Shown: one piece after another, positions 43,467-52,067 of the stretch
Numbering within the stretch: position 1 is the first letter of the stretch
Layout: every line of letters begins with the position of its first letter
Assembly (NCBI GenBank): GCA_023412915.1
Contig: JAEZRE010000001.1
Location: forward strand, 62,001 to 126,000
From: Bacillota bacterium
GTDB lineage: Bacteria > Bacillota > Clostridia > Acetivibrionales > DTU013
Reading direction: 5' to 3'
Length of the DNA: 64,000 nt
Notes under the pieces: model-generated
The model's database searches: none
Told to the model about the DNA's origin: nothing
What the model saw: the letters and a program-made list of their open reading frames with translations, nothing else
Made by a program: the position numbers and the translations under genes

Positions 43467-45974
43467 ATGAAAACCAGACTTTGCCTTTCTGAAAAATGGG
43501 AGCTTTTAAAAATAATACCCGCGGCGGGCATCGACCCTGAGAATCCCATCCCCGAAGCTGGCAGAGAGCCAGCAGGCTGGATCCCCGTGAAGAAGATGCC
43601 CTCACAGGTACACGACGTTCTGATCGACGAGGGATATCTGCCCGAGGAAATACGGATAGGCTGGTGTGAGGCCGGCGAATGGGTAGGGGATTATGACTGG
43701 GTCTACAGATGCCGTTTCGAAAGGGAGCGTGAAGCAAGCGCCGTACGCCTTTTCTTCGGAGGACTCGACACGATAGCGGATGTTTATGTGAACGGCGTCA
43801 AGGTTGGCAGCCACGATAACTTTTATCTGCCGCAGACGATAGATATAACGCAATATATAACTGAACACAACACTCTGGTGATACACTTTCACAATATCGA
43901 AGACGAGCTCGACAAGCTCACTCTGCCGAAGGAATGGGAAAAGACCGTTCTGAAATTCAAAATGCTCCGCAAGCCGAAGCACGATTTCCCCGCGGGAGTT
44001 ACCGAAGGGGCGTCATATCAGGGCGCTGTTCCATATTTCGAACCCATAGGTGTCTTCCAGCCTGTTTATATAGATTACGTCGATGAAGCCGAGTTCACGT
44101 GGGATCATATAATACCCTCCATTGCGGCTCCATATACCGAGGGCGGCCTCACCGTTACGCTGAAAGGCGTAAACGGAGATTCGGCCAAAATCATAGTGCG
44201 CGATCCTGAGAGTAACATAGTCGCAACCGACGAGAAGCCCGTTTCAGGCACTTGGAGGCAGCCCTTCAAGCTTTCCGTAAAGGCTCCCGAGCTCTGGAAC
44301 CCGCGTGGTTTCGGAGGCCAGGCCCGTTACTCCGTCGAAATGTTGCTTATGAGCAATGGACAGATCGCGGATAGGCTGGAGAAAAAGATCGGTTTCCGTG
44401 AAGTCGTCCAGGATGGCGATCTGGGCTTCAGGATAAATGGCAATACGGTTCGTCTGTGGGGCGGAAGCATGGATCCCTTCCAGGACTATACGCACTGCTG
44501 GCAGTCGAAACGCGTGCACCGTATCCTGGACATGTGTGAAAATGCAAACATGAACACACTGCGCATATGGGGCGAGGGCGTCCCGTACGAGGATGAGCTT
44601 TACGATGAAGCTGACAGGCGCGGCATATTGATATGGCAGGAATTTTATCTCGGCAACGGAGCATACCCAAACAATCCCGAATACCGCGAAGCCTGCAGAC
44701 AGGAGGCCATCTACCTGATACTCCGCCTGCGCTGGCGCCCGTCGCTGCTGTTGTGGTGCGGCGGAAACGAAACCATAATGGGCTCCGAATACATTGATCG
44801 CGATATGCACGCGTATGGCAGTGAGATGGTGCTCGAGGATTACCCGGCCCTTGTCGACTATTATGACAACGGAAGGTTTTACTTCCCCAATTCACCCTAT
44901 GGCGGGGAGTGGGCAAACGACCCTCGTCAGGGAGATTTCCACGTTTATGACGGAGTTTGGGCTTATCCTTACGCCGAGTATCCTAACTTCATCGGAGAAG
45001 ATATACGCTGCGCGCCTCCCGTGATGCACAGCCTGAAACGAATGATAAAGGGCGATATCTGGCCTGAAGGCTATAGCGGAAAGCTGACACACAAGGATAG
45101 ATTCCCCATGCCCGATAATTGGATGGAACGCAGCCATCATTCCGCGCAAGGCCATATAAAGACCGGACCTTACTGGGAATATTACGACGCCGATACGCCA
45201 GAGGATCACTTGTACCGCTTTGCCGCAGCCGCAGGCCAGTCCATGCGCCGCTGCATCGAAAAAGTCCGCCAGGGCAGCAAGGACGGAGACGTCCCGGTCA
45301 ACAAGCGTATAAAGGGACATTTTGCATGCAAGCTGCTCGATACCTGGCCGAAGGTATATTGCGCAATAATCGACTTCTTCCAGGAGGGCTTCCATTCGTA
45401 TTATGCCACTGCCGCGGCGCAGCGCCCGATCGCTCTGAGCTTTCAGATGACCCCCAACGATTACCGTCTGTGGCTCGCCAATGACAGCAACATCGATGTA
45501 AAGGGCGAGGTCACCTTCGGAATGTTCGATATGGAGAAGAATGAGTTCGTGCTGACGGACAAGGTCGACGCACAGATGCTCCGGGGTCATTCCGGCATCG
45601 TGCTGGACCTCAACAAATACAAATTTTTCTGGAAGACGCTGCTTTTATATGCGACTTTCACCGACAAGGAACACGGCATTTATGACCGCGTGAATGATTT
45701 CGTAGACGTCGAGCGCCATTACAACTTCCCGGACGCTAAGCTCAAGGTAATGGTGGAGGGCGACGAGCTCGTAATAACCACCGATAAGTTCGCACGCTGC
45801 ATCGAGATTACCGCCAGGAATGAAGAGACCGAATTCGGATGGCTTTTCTCGGCCAATTACTTCGACCTGCTACCGGGCGAAGTCAAACGCGTCAGGATAG
45901 TGGCCGGAGGCAGCGCCGAAATAACCGTGAAGCCGCATTATGCCACGGCAGTAAAGGTTAATTATAAGAAATAA
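43467..45974 (+). CDS. Glycoside hydrolase family 2, beta-mannosidase-like (copy 3)
   Basis: Third GH2 paralogue, 835 aa, intracellular. The acid/base is E435 in LWCGGNET; the nucleophile strand reads NFIGEDIRC with E511, so SEN of the other two copies is replaced by GED. This change next to the catalytic glutamate is unusual within the trio and suggests a shifted specificity. GAGAGGG precedes the ATG. The gene follows a strong hairpin and may be expressed at a different level from the importer. Confidence 0.83.
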   Translation: MKTRLCLSEKWELLKIIPAAGIDPENPIPEAGREPAGWIPVKKMPSQVHDVLIDEGYLPEEIRIGWCEAGEWVGDYDWVYRCRFEREREASAVRLFFGGLDTIADVYVNGVKVGSHDNFYLPQTIDITQYITEHNTLVIHFHNIEDELDKLTLPKEWEKTVLKFKMLRKPKHDFPAGVTEGASYQGAVPYFEPIGVFQPVYIDYVDEAEFTWDHIIPSIAAPYTEGGLTVTLKGVNGDSAKIIVRDPESNIVATDEKPVSGTWRQPFKLSVKAPELWNPRGFGGQARYSVEMLLMSNGQIADRLEKKIGFREVVQDGDLGFRINGNTVRLWGGSMDPFQDYTHCWQSKRVHRILDMCENANMNTLRIWGEGVPYEDELYDEADRRGILIWQEFYLGNGAYPNNPEYREACRQEAIYLILRLRWRPSLLLWCGGNETIMGSEYIDRDMHAYGSEMVLEDYPALVDYYDNGRFYFPNSPYGGEWANDPRQGDFHVYDGVWAYPYAEYPNFIGEDIRCAPPVMHSLKRMIKGDIWPEGYSGKLTHKDRFPMPDNWMERSHHSAQGHIKTGPYWEYYDADTPEDHLYRFAAAAGQSMRRCIEKVRQGSKDGDVPVNKRIKGHFACKLLDTWPKVYCAIIDFFQEGFHSYYATAAAQRPIALSFQMTPNDYRLWLANDSNIDVKGEVTFGMFDMEKNEFVLTDKVDAQMLRGHSGIVLDLNKYKFFWKTLLLYATFTDKEHGIYDRVNDFVDVERHYNFPDAKLKVMVEGDELVITTDKFARCIEITARNEETEFGWLFSANYFDLLPGEVKRVRIVAGGSAEITVKPHYATAVKVNYKK

Positions 45975-46087
45975 TAGCGTTTTTTGCATTTGGATTTATT
46001 TCAATAAAATGTTATATTATAAGTAAGACTAAAAATTAGTCCCTGGTATATATATAAAACACCTGATTATTTAAAGGGGATGATGGA

Positions 46088-47137
46088 ATGCAGGGTAAAA
46101 TGAAAGTAGCAGTAATGACCGCAATCGGTAAGATGGAATTTGTGGAGAGGGATATTCCCCAGGCGAAGCCGGGCGAAGTCCTGGTCAAAATAGAATGCGT
46201 AGGAGTCTGCGGCTCGGATCTGCATTATTTTGAATCGGGCAGAATAGGTAATTTCATTGTGAAACCGCCATTCGTACTCGGACATGAGGCGAGCGGAGTC
46301 GTAGTCGAAACTGGCGCCGGGGTAACCGGCCTGAAGCCGGGAGACCGTGTGGCGCTCGAACCGGGAAAGACCTGCGGACACTGCGAATATTGCAGAAAAG
46401 GCTTATATAACCTTTGCCCGGACGTCGAGTTCTTTGCAACGCCGCCATACGACGGAGTTTTTCAGGAATATGTGGCTCATGAGGCCGATCTGTGCTTCAA
46501 GCTCCCGGATAATGTGAGCATGATGTCGGGCGCTTTGATAGAACCGCTGGCCGTCGGTTTCCACGCCGCAAACCAGGGCGGCGCTCACGCCGGACAGACC
46601 GCGATGATAACTGGCTCCGGCTGTATCGGGCTTGTTACGATGCTGGCACTTAAGGCGATGGGCATTACCGAGATCTATGTGTCCGATATCGAGCAGAAGA
46701 GGCTGGACAAGGCGTTGGAACTCGGTGCGACGAAGGTTATTAACGCCAGGCAGCAGGATCCCGTAAAAACTGTAATGGAATTGACGGGCGGAAGAGGCGT
46801 CGATGTGGCGTTCGAGACTGCCGGAACTGAAATAACGGCGGGACAGCTCATCGAAGTAACCCACAAGGGCGGCACGATAGTCTTCGTAGGCTACAGCGGG
46901 AAGGGCAGCATCAACCTGCCCATGAACATGGCGCTGGACAAGGAGCTCACGCTCAAGACCATATTCCGCTACAGGCATATATACCCGATGGCAATCCAGG
47001 CTGTTGCCGGAGGCAATATAGATCCTGAAAAGATTGTGACAGCCCGGTTCGATTTCGACGATATCCAGAGAGCCATGGACGAGAGTATCAACAACAAGGC
47101 GGAGATAGTCAAATCGGTCATACAAATAGCTAAATGA
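46088..47137 (+). CDS. Zinc-dependent alcohol dehydrogenase, sorbitol/xylitol dehydrogenase-like
   Basis: Medium-chain dehydrogenase of 349 aa. Catalytic zinc ligands CVGVCGSDLHYFE (Cys38) and GHEASG; structural zinc cysteines in GKTCGHCEYCRKGLYNLC; NAD-binding GSGCIGLV. Similarity is greatest to polyol dehydrogenases that interconvert sugar alcohols and ketoses. It lies 113 bp after the third GH2 gene and could be the last gene of that operon or a separate unit. The ATG at 46088 follows AAAGGGGATGATGG. It ends at a terminator hairpin. Confidence 0.88.
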   Translation: MQGKMKVAVMTAIGKMEFVERDIPQAKPGEVLVKIECVGVCGSDLHYFESGRIGNFIVKPPFVLGHEASGVVVETGAGVTGLKPGDRVALEPGKTCGHCEYCRKGLYNLCPDVEFFATPPYDGVFQEYVAHEADLCFKLPDNVSMMSGALIEPLAVGFHAANQGGAHAGQTAMITGSGCIGLVTMLALKAMGITEIYVSDIEQKRLDKALELGATKVINARQQDPVKTVMELTGGRGVDVAFETAGTEITAGQLIEVTHKGGTIVFVGYSGKGSINLPMNMALDKELTLKTIFRYRHIYPMAIQAVAGGNIDPEKIVTARFDFDDIQRAMDESINNKAEIVKSVIQIAK

Positions 47138-47166
47138 CCTCCTTTTTCATAACTGTCTTATTACGA

Positions 47167-47205
47167 AGAAGCCCGGATCCTTCCTGTTGGAGCCGGGCCT
47201 CTTTG
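47167..47205 (+). terminator. Terminator after the polyol dehydrogenase
   Basis: GCCCGG/CCGGGC stem with flanking AGA/TCT pairs, followed by TTTG. Confidence 0.6.
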
Positions 47206-47285
47206 TATTGTTTGGACAATCGCCGGCTACGCACGCAGGCAAAAGCGCTTGGGCACCAATGAAATGAAAGCCTGAGACAGCACAA

Positions 47286-47309
47286 ATGCCCCCGCTTACG
47301 CGAGGGCAT
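47286..47309 (-). terminator. Terminator of the minus-strand isomerase-transketolase-reductase operon
   Basis: ATGCCC and GGGCAT with CG/CG inner pairs; on the minus strand it is followed by TTTGTG. It lies 46 bp beyond the stop of the GarR-like gene. Confidence 0.55.
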
Positions 47310-47354
47310 CCATGCTTAGGAGAGGTTGCCATTAAGAATATGGGATTTTGCCGA

Positions 47355-48242
47355 TTAGGGTTTTTTAATCTCAGCTTTCCCGATTTCCTCGTAATAATTC
47401 GCTATTGCGCTGTGATCGCACTGGCCGCAGTCATTGGCATGGAGAAATTGAAGCATTTCCATCACGGATGCTGTCAAGGGCAGAGGCGAGCCGACACTGT
47501 GGCCGGTTTCCAACGCATTGTTGAGGTCTTTTATGTGAAGGTCTACTTTGAAGCCGGGTTTGAAGTTGCGATCAAGTATCATAGGCACCTTTGCATTCAT
47601 TACGGTTGAACCGGCAAGGCCGCCTTTTATGGCGTTAAAAACCAACTCAGGGTCCACGCCGGCCTTGGTTGCCAAAAGAAACGCTTCTGAGACTGCCGCA
47701 ATGTTAACAGCCACTATGATTTGGTTAGCCAGCTTTGTTGTATTGCCCGCGCCTATATCGCCGCAATAAACGGCGCTGCCGCCCATGGCCATAAGGATAT
47801 TATAAACACGGTCGAAGATATCCTTTTTGCCTCCTACCATTATGGAGAGCGTACCGTCGACCGCTTTGGGCTCTCCGCCTGAAACAGGTGCGTCCAGCAT
47901 TTCCACACACTTTTCTGTGCATGCCTTGTAAACTTCCTGCGACGCGAGAGGAGCGATGGAGCTCATATCGATAAGAATACTGCCCGGCTTCGCACCTTCC
48001 AGAACGCCGTTTTTACCGAGAACGGCCGCCTTGACATGGGGAGAGTTCGGCACCATGGTGATGATTATCTCACTCTGCGCGGCAACGTCCTTCGCGGAAT
48101 CGGCTGCAGCAGCGCCAAGAGCGGTCAGAGCGTTTATGTTTTCGGCATTTATATCGTAAACAACCAGTTCATAGCCCTTTTTAATCAAATTTTTTGCCAT
48201 GGGCTTGCCCATGATACCAAGTCCGATAAAACCAATTTTCAT
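47355..48242 (-). CDS. NAD-binding beta-hydroxyacid dehydrogenase, GarR/GlxR type
   Basis: Reductase of the 3-hydroxyisobutyrate / tartronate-semialdehyde family, 295 aa. N-terminal Rossmann site IGFIGLGIMGKPMAKNL; substrate motif DAPVSGGEPKAVDGTLSIMVGG near 118-140; catalytic lysine in GAGNTTKLANQ near 170. In related loci such enzymes reduce 2-hydroxy-3-oxopropionate to glycerate or act on four-carbon acids. GGAGGT precedes the ATG. It is the last gene of a four-gene operon with a split transketolase and a TIM-barrel isomerase. Confidence 0.88.
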   Translation of the reverse strand: MKIGFIGLGIMGKPMAKNLIKKGYELVVYDINAENINALTALGAAAADSAKDVAAQSEIIITMVPNSPHVKAAVLGKNGVLEGAKPGSILIDMSSIAPLASQEVYKACTEKCVEMLDAPVSGGEPKAVDGTLSIMVGGKKDIFDRVYNILMAMGGSAVYCGDIGAGNTTKLANQIIVAVNIAAVSEAFLLATKAGVDPELVFNAIKGGLAGSTVMNAKVPMILDRNFKPGFKVDLHIKDLNNALETGHSVGSPLPLTASVMEMLQFLHANDCGQCDHSAIANYYEEIGKAEIKKP

Positions 48243-48256
48243 AATATCTACCTCCG

Positions 48257-49192
48257 TTATTTCGCAAGATTGTACATGCTTTCGATTGCAGCCTTTATAT
48301 TTTGCGTCGTCAGTCCCAGATATTCCAGTATTTCATCATATGAGTGCGCGCTGCATCCAAAATGATCGTGAATACCCATATGCTCCATGGGTCGCCCGAG
48401 GTGACGGACAGCGCGTCCGATTGCCGATCCAAGCCCGCCGATCACGCTGTGTTCTTCGGCAGTCACGATAGCTTTGCAGCTTCCGGCCAGGTTGCATATC
48501 ACCTCATCACTGAGCGGCTTGATGGTGCTCACATTGATCACCTTGACAGAAATGCTGTCTTCGACAAGCCGGGCGGCTTCCAATGCTTTGATGCACATAA
48601 AACCAGTAGCAAAGACAGCTACATCGCTGCCTTCCCGAAGCACTGAGGGGACCCCGATCTCAAACGGCGCGTCTTCAGCTGTCACGTTATCGTAGCTGTT
48701 ACGGTTGAGACGTATATAGCAGGGACCATTGTGCGCCGCCATTGCGCGGACGGCCTTGACGGTTTCGTTTGCGTCGACGGGGCATAAGACCGTCATGTTC
48801 GGAATAGCGCTCATTATTGCCATATCCTCCACTGACTGATGCGTCGCGCCGTCTCCGAAATCGGAGCAGCCGGAGGAAGAGCCGCAGATTTTGACATTCA
48901 AGCGGCCTATGGCGACTGTCTGACGGATCTGATCATAGGCGCGGCCTGCGGAAAACACCGCAAAGGAGTTGGTAAAGGCAGTTTTACCCGATAGCGCAAG
49001 TCCCGCCGCAACTGACGTCATGTTGGCTTCGGCAATGCCCATTTCAAAATAGCGTTCGGGAAAAGCGTTCTGAAACATATAAGACATGGTGGATTTTCCA
49101 AGATCGGCTTCGAGCACGACGATATTCGGGTTCTCTTCTCCCAAAGCCACCAGTGTAGAGCCGTAAGCAGTTCTTTGATTATTGCAACTCAT
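48257..49192 (-). CDS. Transketolase, C-terminal subunit (second system)
   Basis: C-terminal half of the second split transketolase, 311 aa: VVLEADLGKSTM, YFEMGIAEANMTSVAAGLA, and TAEEHSVIGGLGSAIGRA. AAAGGAG precedes the ATG. In known D-apiose degradation an N/C-split transketolase (AplTN/AplTC) acts on apulose-4-phosphate. The location next to apionate genes makes a specialised role likely, but the apulose kinase of that route is not in this window. It could instead recycle tetrose phosphate from erythrulose. Confidence 0.9.
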   Translation of the reverse strand: MSCNNQRTAYGSTLVALGEENPNIVVLEADLGKSTMSYMFQNAFPERYFEMGIAEANMTSVAAGLALSGKTAFTNSFAVFSAGRAYDQIRQTVAIGRLNVKICGSSSGCSDFGDGATHQSVEDMAIMSAIPNMTVLCPVDANETVKAVRAMAAHNGPCYIRLNRNSYDNVTAEDAPFEIGVPSVLREGSDVAVFATGFMCIKALEAARLVEDSISVKVINVSTIKPLSDEVICNLAGSCKAIVTAEEHSVIGGLGSAIGRAVRHLGRPMEHMGIHDHFGCSAHSYDEILEYLGLTTQNIKAAIESMYNLAK

Positions 49193-49210
49193 TGGTTTCT
49201 CCTTTCGCCA

Positions 49211-50032
49211 TCAGGCCAGTTCGCGCAATGCGCGCTCATAGGTTTCCTCAGTCAGTGCGGCGTTATGGAACGCGGCGTTGTTCTCAGCGAAGCTCACACC
49301 CCGCCCTTTCACTGTGTGTGCTATGATTACTGTGGGCTGACCTTTAATTTGGCCGGCTTCGTCAAAAGCAGTGAGGATTTGTTCCATATTATGGCCGTCG
49401 ATATCGATGACATGCCATCCGAAAGCGCTCCATTTCTCATTTAGCGGGTTGGTGTTGAAGCGTTCCACAACAGGGCCTGTCGCCTGGAGATCGTTTTTAT
49501 CTATGATCGCGATGAGGTTGTCCGCCTTGTAGGCGCTTGCGGCCATCGCGGCCTCCCAGATCTGTCCTTCAGCGATCTCGCCGTCTCCCATCAGTACATA
49601 TACCTTGCGTGAAATTTTGTTGAGGCGCATACCGAGAGCCATACCGAGTCCAATGGAGAGCCCCTGGCCAAGCGAGCCGGTTCCGGCTTCAATGCCTGGA
49701 GTTTTCAGTACGTCAGGATGCCCTTGCAGATGCGAACCGATGGCTTTGGTTGTCTTCAGATCCTCCACGGGGAAGAATCCGGCCTCGGCCAAAGCGGCAT
49801 ATTGCAGGATGGCGACATGCCCCTTGCTGAGAAGAAACCTGTCGCGGTCGGGGTTTTTGGGCTGCGATGGGTCGTAATGCATTTTATGAAAATAGAGTGC
49901 CGCGACGATGTCTGCTGCGGAGTTGGAACCGCCGATATGTCCGGCGACCCCCACGCCCATGCTGACTATTACGTTACGTCTAAGCTGCTGCGCTTTCGCA
50001 GTCAGGAATTCCAGATGTTGCTTATTGTACAT
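49211..50032 (-). CDS. Transketolase, N-terminal subunit (second system)
   Basis: TPP-binding half, 273 aa, with GHIGGSNSAADIVAALYFH and MGDGEIAEGQIWEAAMAASAYKADNLIAIIDKNDLQ. I start at the ATG at 50032, 9 nt after the GGAG site; an ATG at 50041 directly abuts that site and would overlap the upstream gene. It differs clearly from the N-subunit at 19994, so the pair is not a recent duplication. Confidence 0.9.
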   Translation of the reverse strand: MYNKQHLEFLTAKAQQLRRNVIVSMGVGVAGHIGGSNSAADIVAALYFHKMHYDPSQPKNPDRDRFLLSKGHVAILQYAALAEAGFFPVEDLKTTKAIGSHLQGHPDVLKTPGIEAGTGSLGQGLSIGLGMALGMRLNKISRKVYVLMGDGEIAEGQIWEAAMAASAYKADNLIAIIDKNDLQATGPVVERFNTNPLNEKWSAFGWHVIDIDGHNMEQILTAFDEAGQIKGQPTVIIAHTVKGRGVSFAENNAAFHNAALTEETYERALRELA

Positions 50033-50037
50033 ATCTG

Positions 50038-50877
50038 TCATCTCCTTTCATTTTGTTCGAAGTGATTGGTTTGCTCGAAGTAATTCTTGAGTAGTCTGAG
50101 TGTCTCAGGCGCGTCGCTGTTCAGATCCGACGAGTACGCCTCGCAGCTGATACGCCCGTCATATCCCGCCTCGATTATATTGCTGCAAAACTCCCGGTAT
50201 AGCTTTTCAGATCCGTCGCCTTCACGTGGAAAGACACGTCCCGCCGGGTTTGCAAAATGGATATGGGTAAGGTAAGACCTACCGTATTCGGGAATGTTGG
50301 ACAGAGGCTCGTTTTCTTCTGCCATATGATAAAGATCGGCCAGAACCCTGACCTGTTTGCCGCCCACATCGCGGGCGAGCTGCACGCCTTCCTCGAAGGT
50401 ATTGATAATATTGCATTCAGCTTTACGCAAAGGCTCGATTGTTATGGTTGTACCATACCGGGACGCCACGGTGTCCGCATATTTCAAAAGGCGGACGATC
50501 TGCGTATAGGCCTCCGATTTGCTGAAGCCCTCCGGATACCTTTTGGCGCCGCCGCTGCCGAAAACGATGTTTTCAGCGCCCAACTTTACAGCCGCAGCGA
50601 CAGCCTTGTCTACATAGGAGTAAACCGCGCCGAAATCAACCTCCGGCCCCGTTAATCTCATGACGGGAGGGAAAAAGTTGTTGCAGCTTTCACACTTAAG
50701 TCCGCTTTCGTTTAAGTCTTCGAGCAGTCGGTTGAAGCTGACCTCAGGCAGTCTCATGATCTCTGCGAGCGGCAGCTCGGCATAGTCATAGCCGAAGCGC
50801 CGGAATAGCGCCAGATGTTCCGAGCCGGTACCGTCGGGTGTATTGGACAACATGTTTAAGCAGCAGCCGTATTTCAT
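50038..50877 (-). CDS. Xylose-isomerase-like TIM-barrel isomerase/epimerase
   Basis: Sugar (phosphate) isomerase/epimerase of the AP_endonuc_2 fold, 279 aa. Metal ligands typical of the tagatose-3-epimerase group are in ITIEPLRK (Glu), VLADLYHM (Asp), THIHFANPAGR (His) and ISCEAYS (Glu). First gene of the minus-strand operon, with AAAGGA before the ATG at 50877. Isomerisation of a branched sugar, for example apiose to apulose, or epimerisation of erythrulose is possible; the substrate is unknown. I reject the longer start at 50928 for lack of a ribosome binding site. Confidence 0.8.
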   Translation of the reverse strand: MKYGCCLNMLSNTPDGTGSEHLALFRRFGYDYAELPLAEIMRLPEVSFNRLLEDLNESGLKCESCNNFFPPVMRLTGPEVDFGAVYSYVDKAVAAAVKLGAENIVFGSGGAKRYPEGFSKSEAYTQIVRLLKYADTVASRYGTTITIEPLRKAECNIINTFEEGVQLARDVGGKQVRVLADLYHMAEENEPLSNIPEYGRSYLTHIHFANPAGRVFPREGDGSEKLYREFCSNIIEAGYDGRISCEAYSSDLNSDAPETLRLLKNYFEQTNHFEQNERR

Positions 50878-50963
50878 AAGATAGTAATCCTTTACAATTA
50901 TTGATTTAGTATATCCAGATGATTGCAATGCATCTTAAAGATTAAATATGTTACGAGTTAAAT

Positions 50964-50979
50964 TGTAATACATATTACA
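50964..50979. promoter_or_regulatory. Palindromic operator candidate in the divergent region
   Basis: TGTAATA-CA-TATTACA, perfect 7-bp arms. It overlaps TATTACATAACACGT, which resembles the site at 51935. Likely target of the neighbouring FCD regulator, controlling the minus-strand operon. Confidence 0.55.
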
Positions 50980-51011
50980 TAACACGTCAATGCCTTTTTA
51001 ACTATAAAAAG

Positions 51012-51040
51012 TTGACAGACACTAATATTTTAATTAGAAT
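51012..51040 (+). promoter_or_regulatory. sigmaA promoter of the FCD regulator gene
   Basis: TTGACA (51012-51017), 17-bp spacer, TAGAAT (51035-51040). Confidence 0.7.
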
Positions 51041-51044
51041 TAGA

Positions 51045-51063
51045 TTGTAATAATATAATACAA
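51045..51063. promoter_or_regulatory. Operator candidate over the FCD regulator transcription start
   Basis: TTGTA-ATAATATAA-TACAA, 5 bp after the -10 box, followed directly by CTAACGTATATT, which carries the AACGTA core seen upstream of other genes of this region. Suggests autoregulation. Confidence 0.5.
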
Positions 51064-51087
51064 CTAACGTATATTGGAAGGTAAAAT

Positions 51088-51801
51088 ATGCCGGTTCAAT
51101 CGATTGATCGTCAGAATATATCCGAGATGGTTTTTAAGCAGCTTATGGAGCTCATCTCCTCAGGCGAATGGAAGCAGGGGGAGAAGATTCCCGCGGAAAC
51201 CGAGCTTGCCGAGACTATGGGGGTCTCGCGCGTTTCCATTCGAGCGGCCCTGCAAAAGCTTTCGAGCCTTGGGCTCATTGAGCGGAAGCAGGGGCACGGT
51301 ACTATCGTATGCGATCTTTCAAGCGGACAGCAGATCAATGGCCTGGTTCCCATACTGGTGCTTTTGCCGCCCGACATACAATCCATGAATGAATACCGGC
51401 TGATCCTCGAATGCGGCGCGGCGGAATTGGCTGCGCTTCGCTGCGATGATAAGATTATAAAAAGACTAGAAGAGAATCTGAACGAGATGGAGCGCTTGAA
51501 TGCTGAAAAGAAAGACAGCGCGAGCGTTGACGTAGACTTTCATTATATTATTGCCGAAGCGACGAAAAATCCGCTTATCATCAAAACTCACCAGATCATG
51601 AGAGAATCCTTCATGGAGTGTATGAGGACATATAAACGGCTGACGGATGTACGCGCGGGCTTCTACTATCACCGCAATCTGATCGAAGCCCTTCGCAACA
51701 GGGATTCATTCGGCGCAAGAAGAATTATGGAGGAACACCTCAAGAAGAATCAGATAGATCTGGAACGGGCCATGGAAAAGGCTAAGATTACTGAAGAATA
51801 G
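51088..51801 (+). CDS. FadR-type GntR regulator with FCD domain
   Basis: Regulator of 237 aa. Winged helix (about 10-75: SEMVFKQLMELISSGEWKQGEKIPAETELAETMGVSRVSIRAALQKLSS) and an all-helical FCD ligand-binding domain with metal-ligand positions in DVDFHYIIAEA, YYHRNLIEAL and MEEHLKKN. FCD regulators usually bind sugar acids or other carboxylates, fitting control of apionate genes. It is divergent from the isomerase-transketolase operon. GGAAGG precedes the ATG and a strong terminator follows the stop, so it is monocistronic. Confidence 0.9.
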   Translation: MPVQSIDRQNISEMVFKQLMELISSGEWKQGEKIPAETELAETMGVSRVSIRAALQKLSSLGLIERKQGHGTIVCDLSSGQQINGLVPILVLLPPDIQSMNEYRLILECGAAELAALRCDDKIIKRLEENLNEMERLNAEKKDSASVDVDFHYIIAEATKNPLIIKTHQIMRESFMECMRTYKRLTDVRAGFYYHRNLIEALRNRDSFGARRIMEEHLKKNQIDLERAMEKAKITEE

Positions 51802-51816
51802 AATTTCCATATATTA

Positions 51817-51854
51817 AAAGATACCCGTACACAATGGTGTGCGGGTATCTTTTT
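51817..51854 (+). terminator. Terminator of the FCD regulator gene
   Basis: AAAAGATACCCGTACAC (51817-51833) and GTGTGCGGGTATCTTTTT (51837-51854): long stem with a 3-nt loop and a T run. Confidence 0.85.
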
Positions 51855-51889
51855 GATCTCGTTACATTCTTTGTGCCTAAAAAGTGATA

Positions 51890-51919
51890 TTGACAATTCA
51901 GATAAACGCGCTGTAAAAT
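51890..51919 (+). promoter_or_regulatory. Promoter upstream of the zinc dehydrogenase
   Basis: TTGACA (51890-51895), 18-bp spacer, TAAAAT (51914-51919). Confidence 0.55.
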
Positions 51920-51934
51920 ATAATCGAATAATGG

Positions 51935-51955
51935 GTATTACATATAACGTAATAC
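51935..51955. promoter_or_regulatory. Operator candidate downstream of the dehydrogenase promoter
   Basis: GTATTAC-ATATAAC-GTAATAC, perfect 7-bp arms. It contains CATATAACGTA, shared with the two sites upstream of apnL. Confidence 0.6.
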
Positions 51956-52067
51956 AAATATATAATTGGAATAAACCATTCTAACGCCTTGATGATTTCA
52001 GACTAAATATGGAAAGAGTATATCATGCGGTATAGAGAATAAAAATAAATCCGGAGGTTGGTCAGAT

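Noticed and set aside
48257..50032. Complete non-oxidative apiose pathway through apulose-4-phosphate
   Set aside because: A split transketolase is present, but no FGGY-type apulose kinase is found in the window, so the full pathway cannot be claimed.
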